Source: Pirellula sp.
GTDB taxonomy: Bacteria; Planctomycetota; Planctomycetia; Pirellulales; Pirellulaceae
Reading direction: 5' to 3'
DNA length: 49,356 nt
Assembly (NCBI GenBank): GCA_025459355.1
Contig: JALOQS010000055.1
Location: 1-49,356, forward strand
Shown: one piece after another, positions 18,641 through 27,712 of the stretch
Layout: every line of letters starts with the position of its first letter
Numbering within the stretch: the stretch's first letter is position 1
Position numbers and translations under genes: made by a program
Notes under the pieces: generated by a model
The model's database searches: none
What the model saw: only the letters and a program-made list of their open reading frames with translations
What the model was told of the DNA's origin: nothing

Positions 18641-20935
18641 TTAGGGTGCCAGATTTAATCGTGGCTTTCTAGACCTAATCAATTCGCTCTCATAGGCTTC
18701 ACGAACGATTGTCTTTCGTGCGGGCGAATGGGGACCGAACACATGCAATTCAACTGTTACTGTCTCTTTTTCGGATTCGAGATAAGTGGACAATGCTTTT
18801 CGGTCGGATTCCGTCAAATGGGTCTTGAGCCTTTTTCGAAGATCCGACGCTTGACCGATGTACAAGTAACCTGTGTTGTCTCGAAAAATGTAGACGCCGG
18901 GTGATTCCGATATAGTTGCCAGCTTTTCCTTGAGTTCCCCGAGTGAATGCGTCTCAATTTCGAGATCCCAATCAGTGACTCGCTGCAGAAGCTCCGGTCT
19001 TAGTGAACGAGACTTGCGCAGCTTTAAGGCAGCTTTTCTAAGCAGATAGGTGTTTTCCGTGTTTGCGATCGACAACCCCATCTTGTCGAACTCTCGAAGG
19101 AGTTCGGGATCGACCAGCCATTGATCAGGGGATACACCATGCGCATCATGCATGTATCGACTCGCAATTTCCGCTGAAACCAGATAATCGGACAAATCGC
19201 TCCGTTCACGTTGCGTTGTTTCGACATTCAACTTGTTCGACTTGCGTAGCTTTACCAATTGTTCGAGTATCTCGCGATCCGTAGTTCCGTCCAAGTCTTT
19301 CGTTGCTAAACGCCGGCATTCCATCAGAAACTTCTGACGCAAATCATCTCTCAAAAGAACCTCATCAACACTCCAGCCATCATGAGAAACCTGAAACGCT
19401 CGGCGAACTATTTCGGGCATGCCGTTTTCCATCACGTGTTCGGCTGCTTCAAAGCCTGAAGCGTGTGTACTGCTAATCTTTGATAGAAGCAGCAATCCAA
19501 AACAGCATAGCAGTAGGAGCGTTTTGGCTGCCGCAGCCATGGTCTCAGCCGTTGTCCGAGCGAGCCGAATGCACTGCGGAATCCCAACTCCATCAAACGC
19601 GTTGCCGATAACATGCAGATTGGGTGTTTCGGCAAGCAGTTCCCGAATCCTTTTGACTCTATCTAGATGCCCGGTCAAGTATTGCGGCATGGCTTGATCC
19701 CAACGCACGAGTTTTTGCCAACTCGGTTTACTGGAAACGCCAAGCAGTTCTTGAACTTCTCGCGTGGCAATATCAAGCAACTCACTATCCGATTTGAGCA
19801 CGAGCTCAGGACGCACCGCGCCACCCATAAACACTCTTGCGAGAACAGTATCATCGGGGCATCGACCGGGGTACTTTTCGCTCGTCAAGCTGATCGCTAA
19901 TGTGTTTCGATTCTCGGTCTTAGGTATAACGACACCAAAACACATGGCCCGAGGATCGATTTCTGCTTTTCGTATTGCCAGAACCGCAACGGCCGACGAG
20001 GCGTAAGGGATTCGATCCAAATGATCGGCCGCTAAAGGATTGCTAGTCCGGATAATTTTCGACGACACCCAACTGGGTGTTGAGAGGCAGACCATATCGT
20101 AGGAGGCACCGTTAATCGAATCATCGTTACAGCGAATGTGCCATTTCCCATGCTCCGTTAGCGTGACAGACTCAACGCTTATTCCGTGCAGAACGGGTGA
20201 TGGCAACTGCGAAGCGATTTGTTCCATCCACCACGACATGCCTTGCTTCGGTGCAATAAATTGATCATAGCGTGCACCATTCGCCTTGCGAGCTGAGCTA
20301 TCCGACTTGGTCTCGCTTTTGCGTTTCGCGATGGCTCCGCGAATCAGGCCACCACTTTTTTGTTCCATTTCCACAAACTGGGGCATCGACGCATTCATGC
20401 TTAGTGTTTCAGCGCGAGCCGTAAAAATACCACCAACGATCGGTTCAACCAGACGATCAAAACACTCCCGACCTAACCGACGAACCGCAAAAGACTCAAC
20501 ACTTTCGTCCGCTGGATCGTTTCTTTTGGGGATAAAAAACTCCCCTAGCACTCGAAGCTTCCCGCTAAGCGACAGAATCGGGGAGGTTAAGATGGCTCCC
20601 ATTTTCGTCGGTTGCATCAGAGAGAAACCGTTGGGAATCGGGTAGATTCGCCCCGCCCTGACCACTTGTGCAAACCGATGCTCGGGATTCGGGGATATAA
20701 ATTCATCCCGCAGTCCCATTTCCCGAATCATGTTAATACCATCCGGAATCAGTGAGGCCAAATTGTCGGCTCCCATCTCAACCAGCATAGGGGATTCGTA
20801 ATGGGTCTGAATCACACCACCCACACGAACAGATGACTCTAGAACATCGATTCTCGCATCTGGCAGCAGTCTGCCCAAATGCCACGCACAGGATAACCCG
20901 CTTATCCCAGCCCCAACGATTGCAATTCTTGCCAC
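18641..20935 (-). CDS. protoporphyrinogen oxidase fused in frame to a GIY-YIG nuclease-like protein
   Basis: One uninterrupted 764-codon frame encodes two normally separate proteins. Residues 1-465 form an FAD-dependent protoporphyrinogen/coproporphyrinogen oxidase (HemG/HemY type, haem synthesis). Supporting motifs are IAIVGAGISGLSCAWHL, an MGADNLASLIP stretch, and the normal enzyme end GNAFDGVGIPQCIRLARTTAE. At codon 466 a new start-like ATG (19540) begins a signal-peptide-like segment (AKTLLLLCCFGLLLL...THASG). A helical region then leads to a GIY-YIG domain with GVYIF and YLYIG near 682-697, LRKRL near 702 and the metal-ligand-like Glu in EAYESELI. The second part alone is 18641-19540 (299 residues), as it might be translated from the internal ATG. 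Whether one or two products are made is open. Confidence 0.85.
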   Translation of the reverse strand: MARIAIVGAGISGLSCAWHLGRLLPDARIDVLESSVRVGGVIQTHYESPMLVEMGADNLASLIPDGINMIREMGLRDEFISPNPEHRFAQVVRAGRIYPIPNGFSLMQPTKMGAILTSPILSLSGKLRVLGEFFIPKRNDPADESVESFAVRRLGRECFDRLVEPIVGGIFTARAETLSMNASMPQFVEMEQKSGGLIRGAIAKRKSETKSDSSARKANGARYDQFIAPKQGMSWWMEQIASQLPSPVLHGISVESVTLTEHGKWHIRCNDDSINGASYDMVCLSTPSWVSSKIIRTSNPLAADHLDRIPYASSAVAVLAIRKAEIDPRAMCFGVVIPKTENRNTLAISLTSEKYPGRCPDDTVLARVFMGGAVRPELVLKSDSELLDIATREVQELLGVSSKPSWQKLVRWDQAMPQYLTGHLDRVKRIRELLAETPNLHVIGNAFDGVGIPQCIRLARTTAETMAAAAKTLLLLCCFGLLLLSKISSTHASGFEAAEHVMENGMPEIVRRAFQVSHDGWSVDEVLLRDDLRQKFLMECRRLATKDLDGTTDREILEQLVKLRKSNKLNVETTQRERSDLSDYLVSAEIASRYMHDAHGVSPDQWLVDPELLREFDKMGLSIANTENTYLLRKAALKLRKSRSLRPELLQRVTDWDLEIETHSLGELKEKLATISESPGVYIFRDNTGYLYIGQASDLRKRLKTHLTESDRKALSTYLESEKETVTVELHVFGPHSPARKTIVREAYESELIRSRKPRLNLAP

Positions 20936-21132
20936 AGATGATTCTCAGCCCAAGCGGAACAATTCAAAACGCGCCTCCACCATTTTAGCAAGTATCGATC
21001 GTCAATCGAATGCCTTCAAGTGGAGAGCTAGCTATGGATCTAGGTTTTGGTATTGAAACGCTACCGTTCTTTAGCCTATTTACCTACTTTGATCGAAAAA
21101 ATCCGCTTTTTACAAACACTCGTCATTTCGGT

Positions 21133-22182
21133 ATGCCAAAAAAGTCTCGAACACCACCTAACACTGCAATGCTGGATGTCGATTGGCTTTCTGGAAAGAG
21201 AGCCGACCCCAGACTGCGTATACCCAAATCGAAGAAGAAACATTCGATGTTGGGGACCACGCTGAGTGTTACGGCTTTGTTTGTATTTGCAGCCTCAGCG
21301 GTCGGGCTATGGTCCCCGCTATCCCAGCGTTGGTTGCGTGAGAACGGGTCTAAGCTGCTTAATCTGGGGAACTCACCTGCGGATGAAACGCTCGCGATGC
21401 TCGTTTCTTTAGACGCGTTAAATCAGACCACCACCTCTCCAGGGCCTGTCAACAATTCCCAACCAGCTCTCATCGGTTCATCCCAACCGTCAACCTCAAT
21501 CGTCGCGGCTTATCACACAACGGCTCAGCTGTACGACGATTCGATTCCGCCTCCGCCCCCGATGAGTTCCGGAAACGCGATGGCACCGGTCGCTGGTCGC
21601 TCCACAAGTGCCAGAGCGTCCCTCTCGGATCAACCCGATTCCCAACTCGCATCGGTAGGCGATAACACGCGAATTGCTGCTAGATCGGCAGAGTTTAAAC
21701 GTTCTCAATCCAAGCTTCCCGTTGTGGTACCCGTCGAACAACCGTCGGCAGTAGTCACCGCCAATGCAGAGCAATCCTCTAATGACGATTTGCAACAACT
21801 GCCAATCGAACGGCTCTTTCCTTTGTTGGGTAGCACTCAGGAACGGCGAGTTCGCATGGTGTGTGATGAACTCTCCCAGCGAGGCGTTCCGAACTCACTT
21901 CTTGATTTGGCAGTTCAGATGGCGCGAGGGGACGAGGCACTCCAGCTCGAGCTATTGGATCGATTGACACAAGTAAGCGAAATAAGCCCCGCGCCGATCC
22001 TGTGCTGGATGGCTCAATCCAGCAGCAAAGCGGTCAGAAAGCGGGCCATTGCTATCTTGGGATCATTTCAAGATAGAGAGGTTATGCAGCAGCTTCGATT
22101 CCTCGCTAGTCGAGAACCAGACTCGAGCCTCAGGCAACTTATTGAACAAACCGTTGCATCGAACTTCGGAACGGTCAGGTAA
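21133..22182 (+). CDS. membrane-anchored HEAT-repeat protein
   Basis: A 349-residue protein from the chosen ATG. A basic N-terminus (PKSKKKH) precedes one transmembrane helix (LSVTALFVFAASAVGLW, about 43-60). A Ser/Pro/Thr-rich linker with PPPPP follows to about 220, then a C-terminal HEAT-like region with VRKRAIAILGSFQDREVMQ. The topology suggests an extracytoplasmic or periplasmic HEAT domain on a single anchor. The frame is also open back to an ATG at 21010, but those 41 residues are unusually hydrophobic and AT-rich, and the divergent PPOX gene needs promoter space, so 21133 is preferred. It is followed 48 bp on by the SH3 protein gene, probably one operon. Function is unknown. Confidence 0.68.
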   Translation: MPKKSRTPPNTAMLDVDWLSGKRADPRLRIPKSKKKHSMLGTTLSVTALFVFAASAVGLWSPLSQRWLRENGSKLLNLGNSPADETLAMLVSLDALNQTTTSPGPVNNSQPALIGSSQPSTSIVAAYHTTAQLYDDSIPPPPPMSSGNAMAPVAGRSTSARASLSDQPDSQLASVGDNTRIAARSAEFKRSQSKLPVVVPVEQPSAVVTANAEQSSNDDLQQLPIERLFPLLGSTQERRVRMVCDELSQRGVPNSLLDLAVQMARGDEALQLELLDRLTQVSEISPAPILCWMAQSSSKAVRKRAIAILGSFQDREVMQQLRFLASREPDSSLRQLIEQTVASNFGTVR

Positions 22183-22230
22183 CCTGTTCCAGTTCGTGTG
22201 CCGACGAGTTATTAGGGAAGGATACCCATT

Positions 22231-24411
22231 ATGAAAACCTATCAACAAACCTCGTTCAACATTCGACAACGGCTTATCGTTGCTATCGGTCTAGGTTGTA
22301 TAACCTCCTGCCTTGAGCCGCTCCACTGTGACGCCGCTCCGCCTGCGATGTCCGAATCTGCTTCGAAGAAATCGGACAAAGAGCAATCGAATTCCGAAAT
22401 TCAAAATAGCTATCAACAACCTCGAATTCGATACGTCTTAGGCACAAAAACGGTCGTTCGCTCTGGCCCGTCCGATCGATATTACTCCACCAACGAACTG
22501 CCTCCCAGTTCACGCGTCGAAGTCTACCTGGAAACCTCCGATGGATGGTCGGGCATTCGACCGCCAGAGGATAGCTACAACTGGGTTTCGGCCAAGAACA
22601 CCTATCTTTTGCCTGGTGGAAAAATCGCAGAGGTGGCCGAGGAAGATACTCCAGCTTGGGTGGGAACGGACTTCAAAGATGTCAAGCAACTCATGTGGCA
22701 AACCGCTTTGGTCAAATCTCAACAACTACAAATCTTGGGTGAAGAGTATCAGATCGATGAGAATGGCTCGAAACAACTCTGGTATCGTATCAGCCCTCCG
22801 CCGGGTGAGTTCCGATGGGTCCGTTCGTCCACTTTGACCGATCATGTGCCTGCAACGGGCCTTTTAAATCCCAAAACGACCAAAGGGACGGAAAACAATA
22901 AAACGGAAACCAACATTGCAGAAAACAACAAAGTCGAGCAAGCGAGTTACTCGACCGCAGTGGGCTCAGGGGTTACTCAAGCCGCCGCCCAAGACATCGC
23001 TATAGGTGATTCCGTCGATGGACAAATTGTATGGAGCGATGAGTCAGAAGTCGTTGCTCGAATCAACCAAGAAATTCGCAAAGAACAATCGGAAATCGTG
23101 GGGCAGCTCCCCCAAGGTGCCAGCGTTGATCATACGGATATCGTCGACAACAGCCTCGTTGTAAGTGGAGCGATACCGGTCGAAAGCGCCATGACTCCAC
23201 AAGAATTGAACAGAGCCAAACGTAGACAACAAGCTCAACATCAAACCGATTCCTTTCAACACTGGAACAAGATGCAAGACGGCTCGCAAACCACATTTAC
23301 ATCGAAACCGATCGGTAGCATTCTTGGATTGGTTGGACTCGGAGTCATCGAAGCGGAGCGTGCACCGGTTACGACTCAGATGAGTCATAGCATGCAACAA
23401 TTTCCACAGTCTTCTCGTCAATCATCGTTAACAACTCCCTATGGTTCCAGCCGGCTTGATCGCTTACCTCGCCCCGGTCAACGACGTAACTCAATCGGTC
23501 CTACCACACCCTATTCGGATGGTGATGGCTATTACCATGGGGATGACATCGGTTCGAACGATCAAAATACGAATCGAATGTCAGACAGCCAGCTTCCCAT
23601 CATGGAGCGGCTACTGAGTTCTAATCAACCGCTATTCGGAAGTGATCAACCAACGCCCCAAGCATACGACTCTGGCCGCGATTTTTCTTACGCTGAGCCG
23701 ATGCCTAGAGACTGGCATGGCATATCAACACCGCGAATCAAACCGGTGTCTGTCGCTATGCAAAACGCTTTCGAAGAGCCTCTCGAGAATGAAAAATTTA
23801 GCACGCCTGAATTGCAGAGAACACTGTTGGAGCTATCCGGAGTCGTTTCGCAGCCCACGGAAAACTGGGAGCTAGGCCGTCTACGTGCTCGCTGCTTAGA
23901 TTGGATTGAAGCGGGTGACTCCGCCATTGTTCGCGGTGAGGCTCGTCTGCTGCTGGAACGCATAGAACAGTTCGAAGATCTAAGAGTGAGAACGTTACAG
24001 TCGTTGCAGAATCATGGCGGTTATGGTTCTCGCGATTCGATGCTCGCCAATCAGCCAGTCTTTTCACCCAAGTCGCCAACGAATGATCTTGGCGGCAGTC
24101 AAACAGCAGTCATCCCAGCATCTGCCGTTAGAAACCTCCCCCCCAATAACGTGCCTGTTAGCCATCCATCCGATATGGGAGCGGGGGATGCGTCCGGTTG
24201 GTTGGTCCAAGTGCATGCGACGAGCCCTGGACAACCGGAGTACGCTTTGACCGATGATGCTGGGAACGTCATAACCTATGTCCGATCAACAGCCGCCCTC
24301 AATCTACGTCGATACTTACAGCAGCCAGTCATGATCCAAGGCGTTCGAGGCTACATCCCCGCCTTAGCTGCTAAACAAATTGTCGCGGAACGGGTGGTTC
24401 GATTACGCTGA
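22231..24411 (+). CDS. secreted SH3-domain envelope protein with long disordered middle
   Basis: A 726-residue exported protein. A signal-like segment covers about 10-36 (RLIVAIGLGCITSCLEPLHC). Residues about 65-130 resemble a bacterial SH3 domain (VLGTKTVVRSGPSDRYY, then GWSGIRPPEDSYNWVSAKN) and about 145-205 resemble a second one (FRWVRSSTL). The middle, about 210-520, is Gln/Ser/Asn/Pro-rich and probably disordered. A conserved C-terminal part includes LDWIEAGDSAIVRGEARLLL and a final beta-rich SH3-like module (GWLVQVHATSPGQPEYALTD...RGYIPALAAKQI). It probably binds cell-wall or surface material. Purine-rich GGGAAGGA at 22218-22225 precedes the ATG. It sits downstream of the HEAT protein gene; I recognise the architecture in planctomycetes but no function. 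Confidence 0.75.
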   Translation: MKTYQQTSFNIRQRLIVAIGLGCITSCLEPLHCDAAPPAMSESASKKSDKEQSNSEIQNSYQQPRIRYVLGTKTVVRSGPSDRYYSTNELPPSSRVEVYLETSDGWSGIRPPEDSYNWVSAKNTYLLPGGKIAEVAEEDTPAWVGTDFKDVKQLMWQTALVKSQQLQILGEEYQIDENGSKQLWYRISPPPGEFRWVRSSTLTDHVPATGLLNPKTTKGTENNKTETNIAENNKVEQASYSTAVGSGVTQAAAQDIAIGDSVDGQIVWSDESEVVARINQEIRKEQSEIVGQLPQGASVDHTDIVDNSLVVSGAIPVESAMTPQELNRAKRRQQAQHQTDSFQHWNKMQDGSQTTFTSKPIGSILGLVGLGVIEAERAPVTTQMSHSMQQFPQSSRQSSLTTPYGSSRLDRLPRPGQRRNSIGPTTPYSDGDGYYHGDDIGSNDQNTNRMSDSQLPIMERLLSSNQPLFGSDQPTPQAYDSGRDFSYAEPMPRDWHGISTPRIKPVSVAMQNAFEEPLENEKFSTPELQRTLLELSGVVSQPTENWELGRLRARCLDWIEAGDSAIVRGEARLLLERIEQFEDLRVRTLQSLQNHGGYGSRDSMLANQPVFSPKSPTNDLGGSQTAVIPASAVRNLPPNNVPVSHPSDMGAGDASGWLVQVHATSPGQPEYALTDDAGNVITYVRSTAALNLRRYLQQPVMIQGVRGYIPALAAKQIVAERVVRLR

Positions 24412-24561
24412 TCGGTGATTCGAATAAGCCGCTGTCACATAACGATAGTCTCTTCAAAAAATAGCGTCGCTACGCATCCTCGACTGCGCGAAACACTTCG
24501 TATGTAGTACCATTACTTACTTCACGAACTCGATCCCGTTCCCAACTGAGCAACACATCCT

Positions 24562-25077
24562 ATGAGACTCGTTCTATTCCTCGTTTTGGCAATCGCCGGT
24601 ACTGCTGCTGATTTGTGGACTAAGCAAGCCATTTTCGGGTGGCTTGGGAATCCGGGCGAGTCACCACCACATTGGCTGGTCGAGCCCTATATCGGATTTC
24701 AAACAGCCGTAAACATGGGTGCACTTTTCGGGCTAGGCCAGGGGTTCGGCTGGTTGTTTGCTATCTTGTCTGTGGTCGCAGCCGTTGGGATTGTTTATTG
24801 GCTCTTTGTGTTAAAAGCATGCAAATCACTTTGGCTAACAGTCGCCATGGGATTTGTAATGGGAGGAATCTTTGGCAATCTTTACGATCGATTAGGAATC
24901 CCTCAATTGCCAGATGTCTACAAAGGGGGAGTGCGGGATTGGATCCTCTTTCGATATGGAGAATACACGTGGCCCAATTTCAACGTCGCCGATAGTTTGC
25001 TGGTGACTGGGGCGATCATGCTCGGCATTTTCTCATTCTTCTTTTCGGACCCTCGGGAGAGAACTGGGCACGATTGA
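24562..25077 (+). CDS. lspA: lipoprotein signal peptidase LspA
   Basis: Signal peptidase II, which cleaves the signal peptide of lipid-modified prolipoproteins in the inner membrane. The 171-residue protein has four membrane helices. Family blocks are ADLWTKQ (15-21), the Asn-containing FQTAVNMGALFGLGQG (about 46-61), GGIFGNLYDRLG with a catalytic Asp, and FNVADSLLVTG with the second catalytic Asp. Many lipoprotein genes in this window are its likely substrates. The ATG at 24562 gives the usual short cytoplasmic N-terminus. The last codons and the region after the stop contain a 13-bp tandem repeat. Confidence 0.95.
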   Translation: MRLVLFLVLAIAGTAADLWTKQAIFGWLGNPGESPPHWLVEPYIGFQTAVNMGALFGLGQGFGWLFAILSVVAAVGIVYWLFVLKACKSLWLTVAMGFVMGGIFGNLYDRLGIPQLPDVYKGGVRDWILFRYGEYTWPNFNVADSLLVTGAIMLGIFSFFFSDPRERTGHD

Positions 25078-25104
25078 TGGGCACGATTAACCGGCACGAT
25101 AGCA
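25066..25104 (+). repeat. 13-bp tandem repeat across the lspA stop codon
   Basis: Three units begin GGGCACGATT (25066), GGGCACGATT (25079) and CGGCACGATA (25092), spaced 13 bp apart; a weaker CCACGATC lies at 25110-25117. The first unit includes the last codons and TGA of lspA. The period is not a multiple of three, so it is not a coding repeat. Confidence 0.6.
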
Positions 25105-25289
25105 AGAAGCCACGATCGCCGAACCAACAAGATTGCCGGCCTAGCGTTTAGCGGGCCGTCCGTTTCGACGGCAGCAGCAGACCTCCCAACTTACCTAGTT
25201 TGAAAAATCTGCAGTGAGTCGATAACCTCAACTTTAGTACCCTGGCAGTCCGATACCATCGGAGTCGTTTCTATCACCGAGGTGCTGTG

Positions 25290-25577
25290 ATGAATGTAGA
25301 TCGCAATCGATACTTCATGTTTGGGATTGTCCTTTTTCTATTAGGGCTGCAGTTCCGCATGATCGATACGTTTGTGCTCAACGAGAGCAGTACGAAAGCT
25401 TTGCATCGCTTTGCTCAAAATTCGAAAATCGCGAACAGTAATCCACTGACTAACAGTTACGTGGAAATGGCATCACCGAAAAAGAGCGTAAAGCCTCCCA
25501 ATTGGCTTGGCTTTGTGTTTCTGACCGTGGGAGGCGTGATGTCTTTGCATGCACTGGCTCTCCCGAAAAGACAGTAA
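25290..25577 (+). CDS. small two-helix membrane protein
   Basis: A 95-residue protein with an N-terminal transmembrane helix (YFMFGIVLFLLGLQF, about 8-22), a polar middle, and a second helix near the C-terminus (LGFVFLTVGGVMSLHALAL). The middle contains ALHRFAQNSKIANS. The start at ATG 25290 is 5 bp after AGGTG at 25280-25284; a GTG three bases upstream is too close to that site. I recall similar short proteins in related genomes but no function. It lies 212 bp after lspA and 63 bp before the next gene. Confidence 0.6.
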   Translation: MNVDRNRYFMFGIVLFLLGLQFRMIDTFVLNESSTKALHRFAQNSKIANSNPLTNSYVEMASPKKSVKPPNWLGFVFLTVGGVMSLHALALPKRQ

Positions 25578-25640
25578 CCCATCCCCGAAACGCGAGTCAT
25601 CTTCGGTGCTTACGCCGCAGATGGATTGAGTATTCTAACC

Positions 25641-26063
25641 GTGCGATTATTAAAAACACCTGCATTCTGGCTCTTGTCCATCGCTTTGACCATTGTTGTG
25701 CTAGCGAACTGGAATAACGAATCTTCGGGCCGAGGACGCGCGAGCGCGGGCGAGGGAGACGGTTCCAAGGCAACCGCCGGATCTAAAACCTCTGAGCCGT
25801 CTCGTCCCGACAATCTGATCCGCGAGGGGACGGAACTCAACAACCTTCGTGTTCAGGTGCGCAAGGCCCCTAATGGTCGCATCACAGTGTTCGATGAACA
25901 AACAAAACGAACACTGGTCTGCTTAGAGAATTTATGGTTGCAGAGAATCTTGGTCGCTCAGAAAAACGAAGATCCGAGCGCGGTGTGGATTGTCTCGGGC
26001 AAGGTTACTGAGTTCGAAGGGATAAACTACCTTCAAATCGCTCAGGCCTCCAAGTCGAATTAA
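25641..26063 (+). CDS. membrane-anchored small protein of unknown function
   Basis: About 140 residues. An N-terminal anchor (LLKTPAFWLLSIALTIVVL) precedes a Gly/Ser/Ala-rich linker and a compact C-terminal domain with LRVQVRKAPNGRITVFDEQ, LENLWLQRILVAQ and IVSGKVTEFEGINYLQIAQ, probably a small beta-sheet. I do not recognise the family. No ATG suits the frame: GTG 25641 and TTG 25626 are the candidates, and GTG is chosen. It is convergent with the GMC oxidoreductase gene, 14 bp apart. Confidence 0.6.
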   Translation: MRLLKTPAFWLLSIALTIVVLANWNNESSGRGRASAGEGDGSKATAGSKTSEPSRPDNLIREGTELNNLRVQVRKAPNGRITVFDEQTKRTLVCLENLWLQRILVAQKNEDPSAVWIVSGKVTEFEGINYLQIAQASKSN

Positions 26064-26077
26064 GGCTTGGTTTGTTC

Positions 26078-27661
26078 TTAGCTCTGCTTCGCGATTTGGC
26101 GAGCCAACTTTAAGGCGATCAACATGACGGTAACTTGTGGGTTCCCTGATACTTGATCGGGCAACGACGAACCATCGCACACGTAGAGTCCTTCGCAACC
26201 ACGCACTCGAAACTCAGGGTCGCAAACGGATTCGATCGAGTTGCCCAAAGCGCTGGTTCCCAAGTAGTGATAGATTGTTGACGACAATCTTTTGACAATC
26301 GCCAAAACCGAATCGTCGGTCTGTCGGCGTAATCCGGGAATCAATTCTTCTTCCAAAAAAGACCTCCATGGGCAAGCGTTAATCCACTGGCGAGTCCACT
26401 TCACAATGGACTTCCATTCCTCTTCGTCAGCCCTATGGGAAAGATAACCGGGATCAATTCTAAAGGATCCGTCTTCCAACCAATCGATACTTCCCCTGCT
26501 CCGTGGATGAAGGGGGGTAATGCCGACACTCACGGCAGGAGTCGCAGGGACTTTGCCCGGATACTCTAGATAGTGCGATGGTGTAATATGCCATTGAAAA
26601 CAAGGGCTCTGACTTTTGTTTAGGTCGAATTGCTCGGGTGGCGAGAGCGAATAGCCATCTAGACCATCGCGCCAACCGAACGCACCTAATTCTGCGATGT
26701 TGGAAGCCAACGGGCCCGTGCCTTGCGCGATCCACAACCGATTCATCTCGTCACAAAATTGACTTGGTAGACTCTCGCGAGAGCATTGGAAAGTGATGGG
26801 AAAGACGAGATGGTCACTCAAATTTTTCCCAACCAGCGGTGCATCGACCACCAAGCTTCGGCGCAGAGAAATGTTTTCTTTTGGCCCTATTCCACTCTTC
26901 ATAAGAATGGTCGGTGTCTTTAACGCCCCTGCGCTGAGTATAACGGCTTTGTTCGCACGAAGCGTTTCGGGAGTTGCGAGAGGTGATGATCCGAGATTGA
27001 CTCCCACGGCTCGATCATTCGAGATTGCGATACGTTCCACTTTGCGTCCCCGAACCACTGTGATAGAACGCCTGGAGTCCGCGTGGGAAAACGCACGCCA
27101 GATCGATTCGCGTCTGCCACGTTTCACGAATCGGGCGTAGGGAAACAAACGAGCGGGTGAATCATCTGAGACCATGCTTTGAAGAATTTCGCGAGAGAGT
27201 GGATGCAGTTCCGGTTCACGATCAACATGGCAAGCGATTCGTTGGTACAGTTCGCCAAGCAATTCCAGCATGGAGTTAGCTTCCCAGGCAGGGCCCAACA
27301 GCTGATGCCAACGTACCAAATCGAAACGATGTGGCGGTGACAGAATCATGGCGTTCAGTAGACTTGAGCCCCCCATGCCTTTCCCTGATGGCATCATCAT
27401 TGACCGACCAGCCAGCCCAGATTGCGGACAGCTTCGATCAACATGGGACATGGTTGGATTTTGGAACAGATGCGGATAAAGCGCTGGACGTCGGCTTTGG
27501 TAATGGCCACCTCTAGACCCCTCTTCGATTAACAGGATGCTGCCCGCTTGAAGAGCGGCCAATTCGGTTGCCAAGACCGAGCCGGCGGATCCAGATCCTA
27601 CGATGATATAGTCGTAGCTGGATGAAGTATTGTGGGACAAGCTGATATCTTTTCCGGTCAT
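26078..27661 (-). CDS. GMC-family FAD oxidoreductase
   Basis: A 527-residue glucose-methanol-choline oxidoreductase, which oxidises alcohol groups using FAD. The dinucleotide fold is YIIVGSGSAGSVLATELA at about 17-34, followed by an acidic LLIEEGS. The family signature GKGMGGSSLLNAMIL is near residue 94. The C-terminal half has YHYLGTSALG near 467, with the proposed catalytic His, and PDQVSGNPQVTVMLIA near 508, which carries the usual Asn. The normal GTCRMG is altered to GTSALG. No signal peptide is seen, so it is probably cytoplasmic or uses another route. The substrate is unknown (choline, glucoside or other alcohol). It is divergent from the permease gene with only 51 bp between, so the two may share control. 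Confidence 0.92.
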   Translation of the reverse strand: MTGKDISLSHNTSSSYDYIIVGSGSAGSVLATELAALQAGSILLIEEGSRGGHYQSRRPALYPHLFQNPTMSHVDRSCPQSGLAGRSMMMPSGKGMGGSSLLNAMILSPPHRFDLVRWHQLLGPAWEANSMLELLGELYQRIACHVDREPELHPLSREILQSMVSDDSPARLFPYARFVKRGRRESIWRAFSHADSRRSITVVRGRKVERIAISNDRAVGVNLGSSPLATPETLRANKAVILSAGALKTPTILMKSGIGPKENISLRRSLVVDAPLVGKNLSDHLVFPITFQCSRESLPSQFCDEMNRLWIAQGTGPLASNIAELGAFGWRDGLDGYSLSPPEQFDLNKSQSPCFQWHITPSHYLEYPGKVPATPAVSVGITPLHPRSRGSIDWLEDGSFRIDPGYLSHRADEEEWKSIVKWTRQWINACPWRSFLEEELIPGLRRQTDDSVLAIVKRLSSTIYHYLGTSALGNSIESVCDPEFRVRGCEGLYVCDGSSLPDQVSGNPQVTVMLIALKLARQIAKQS

Positions 27662-27712
27662 CGCATCCGAATGAAATAGACGAAACTTGGTGCTCTGGCG
27701 TATATTGTTATC

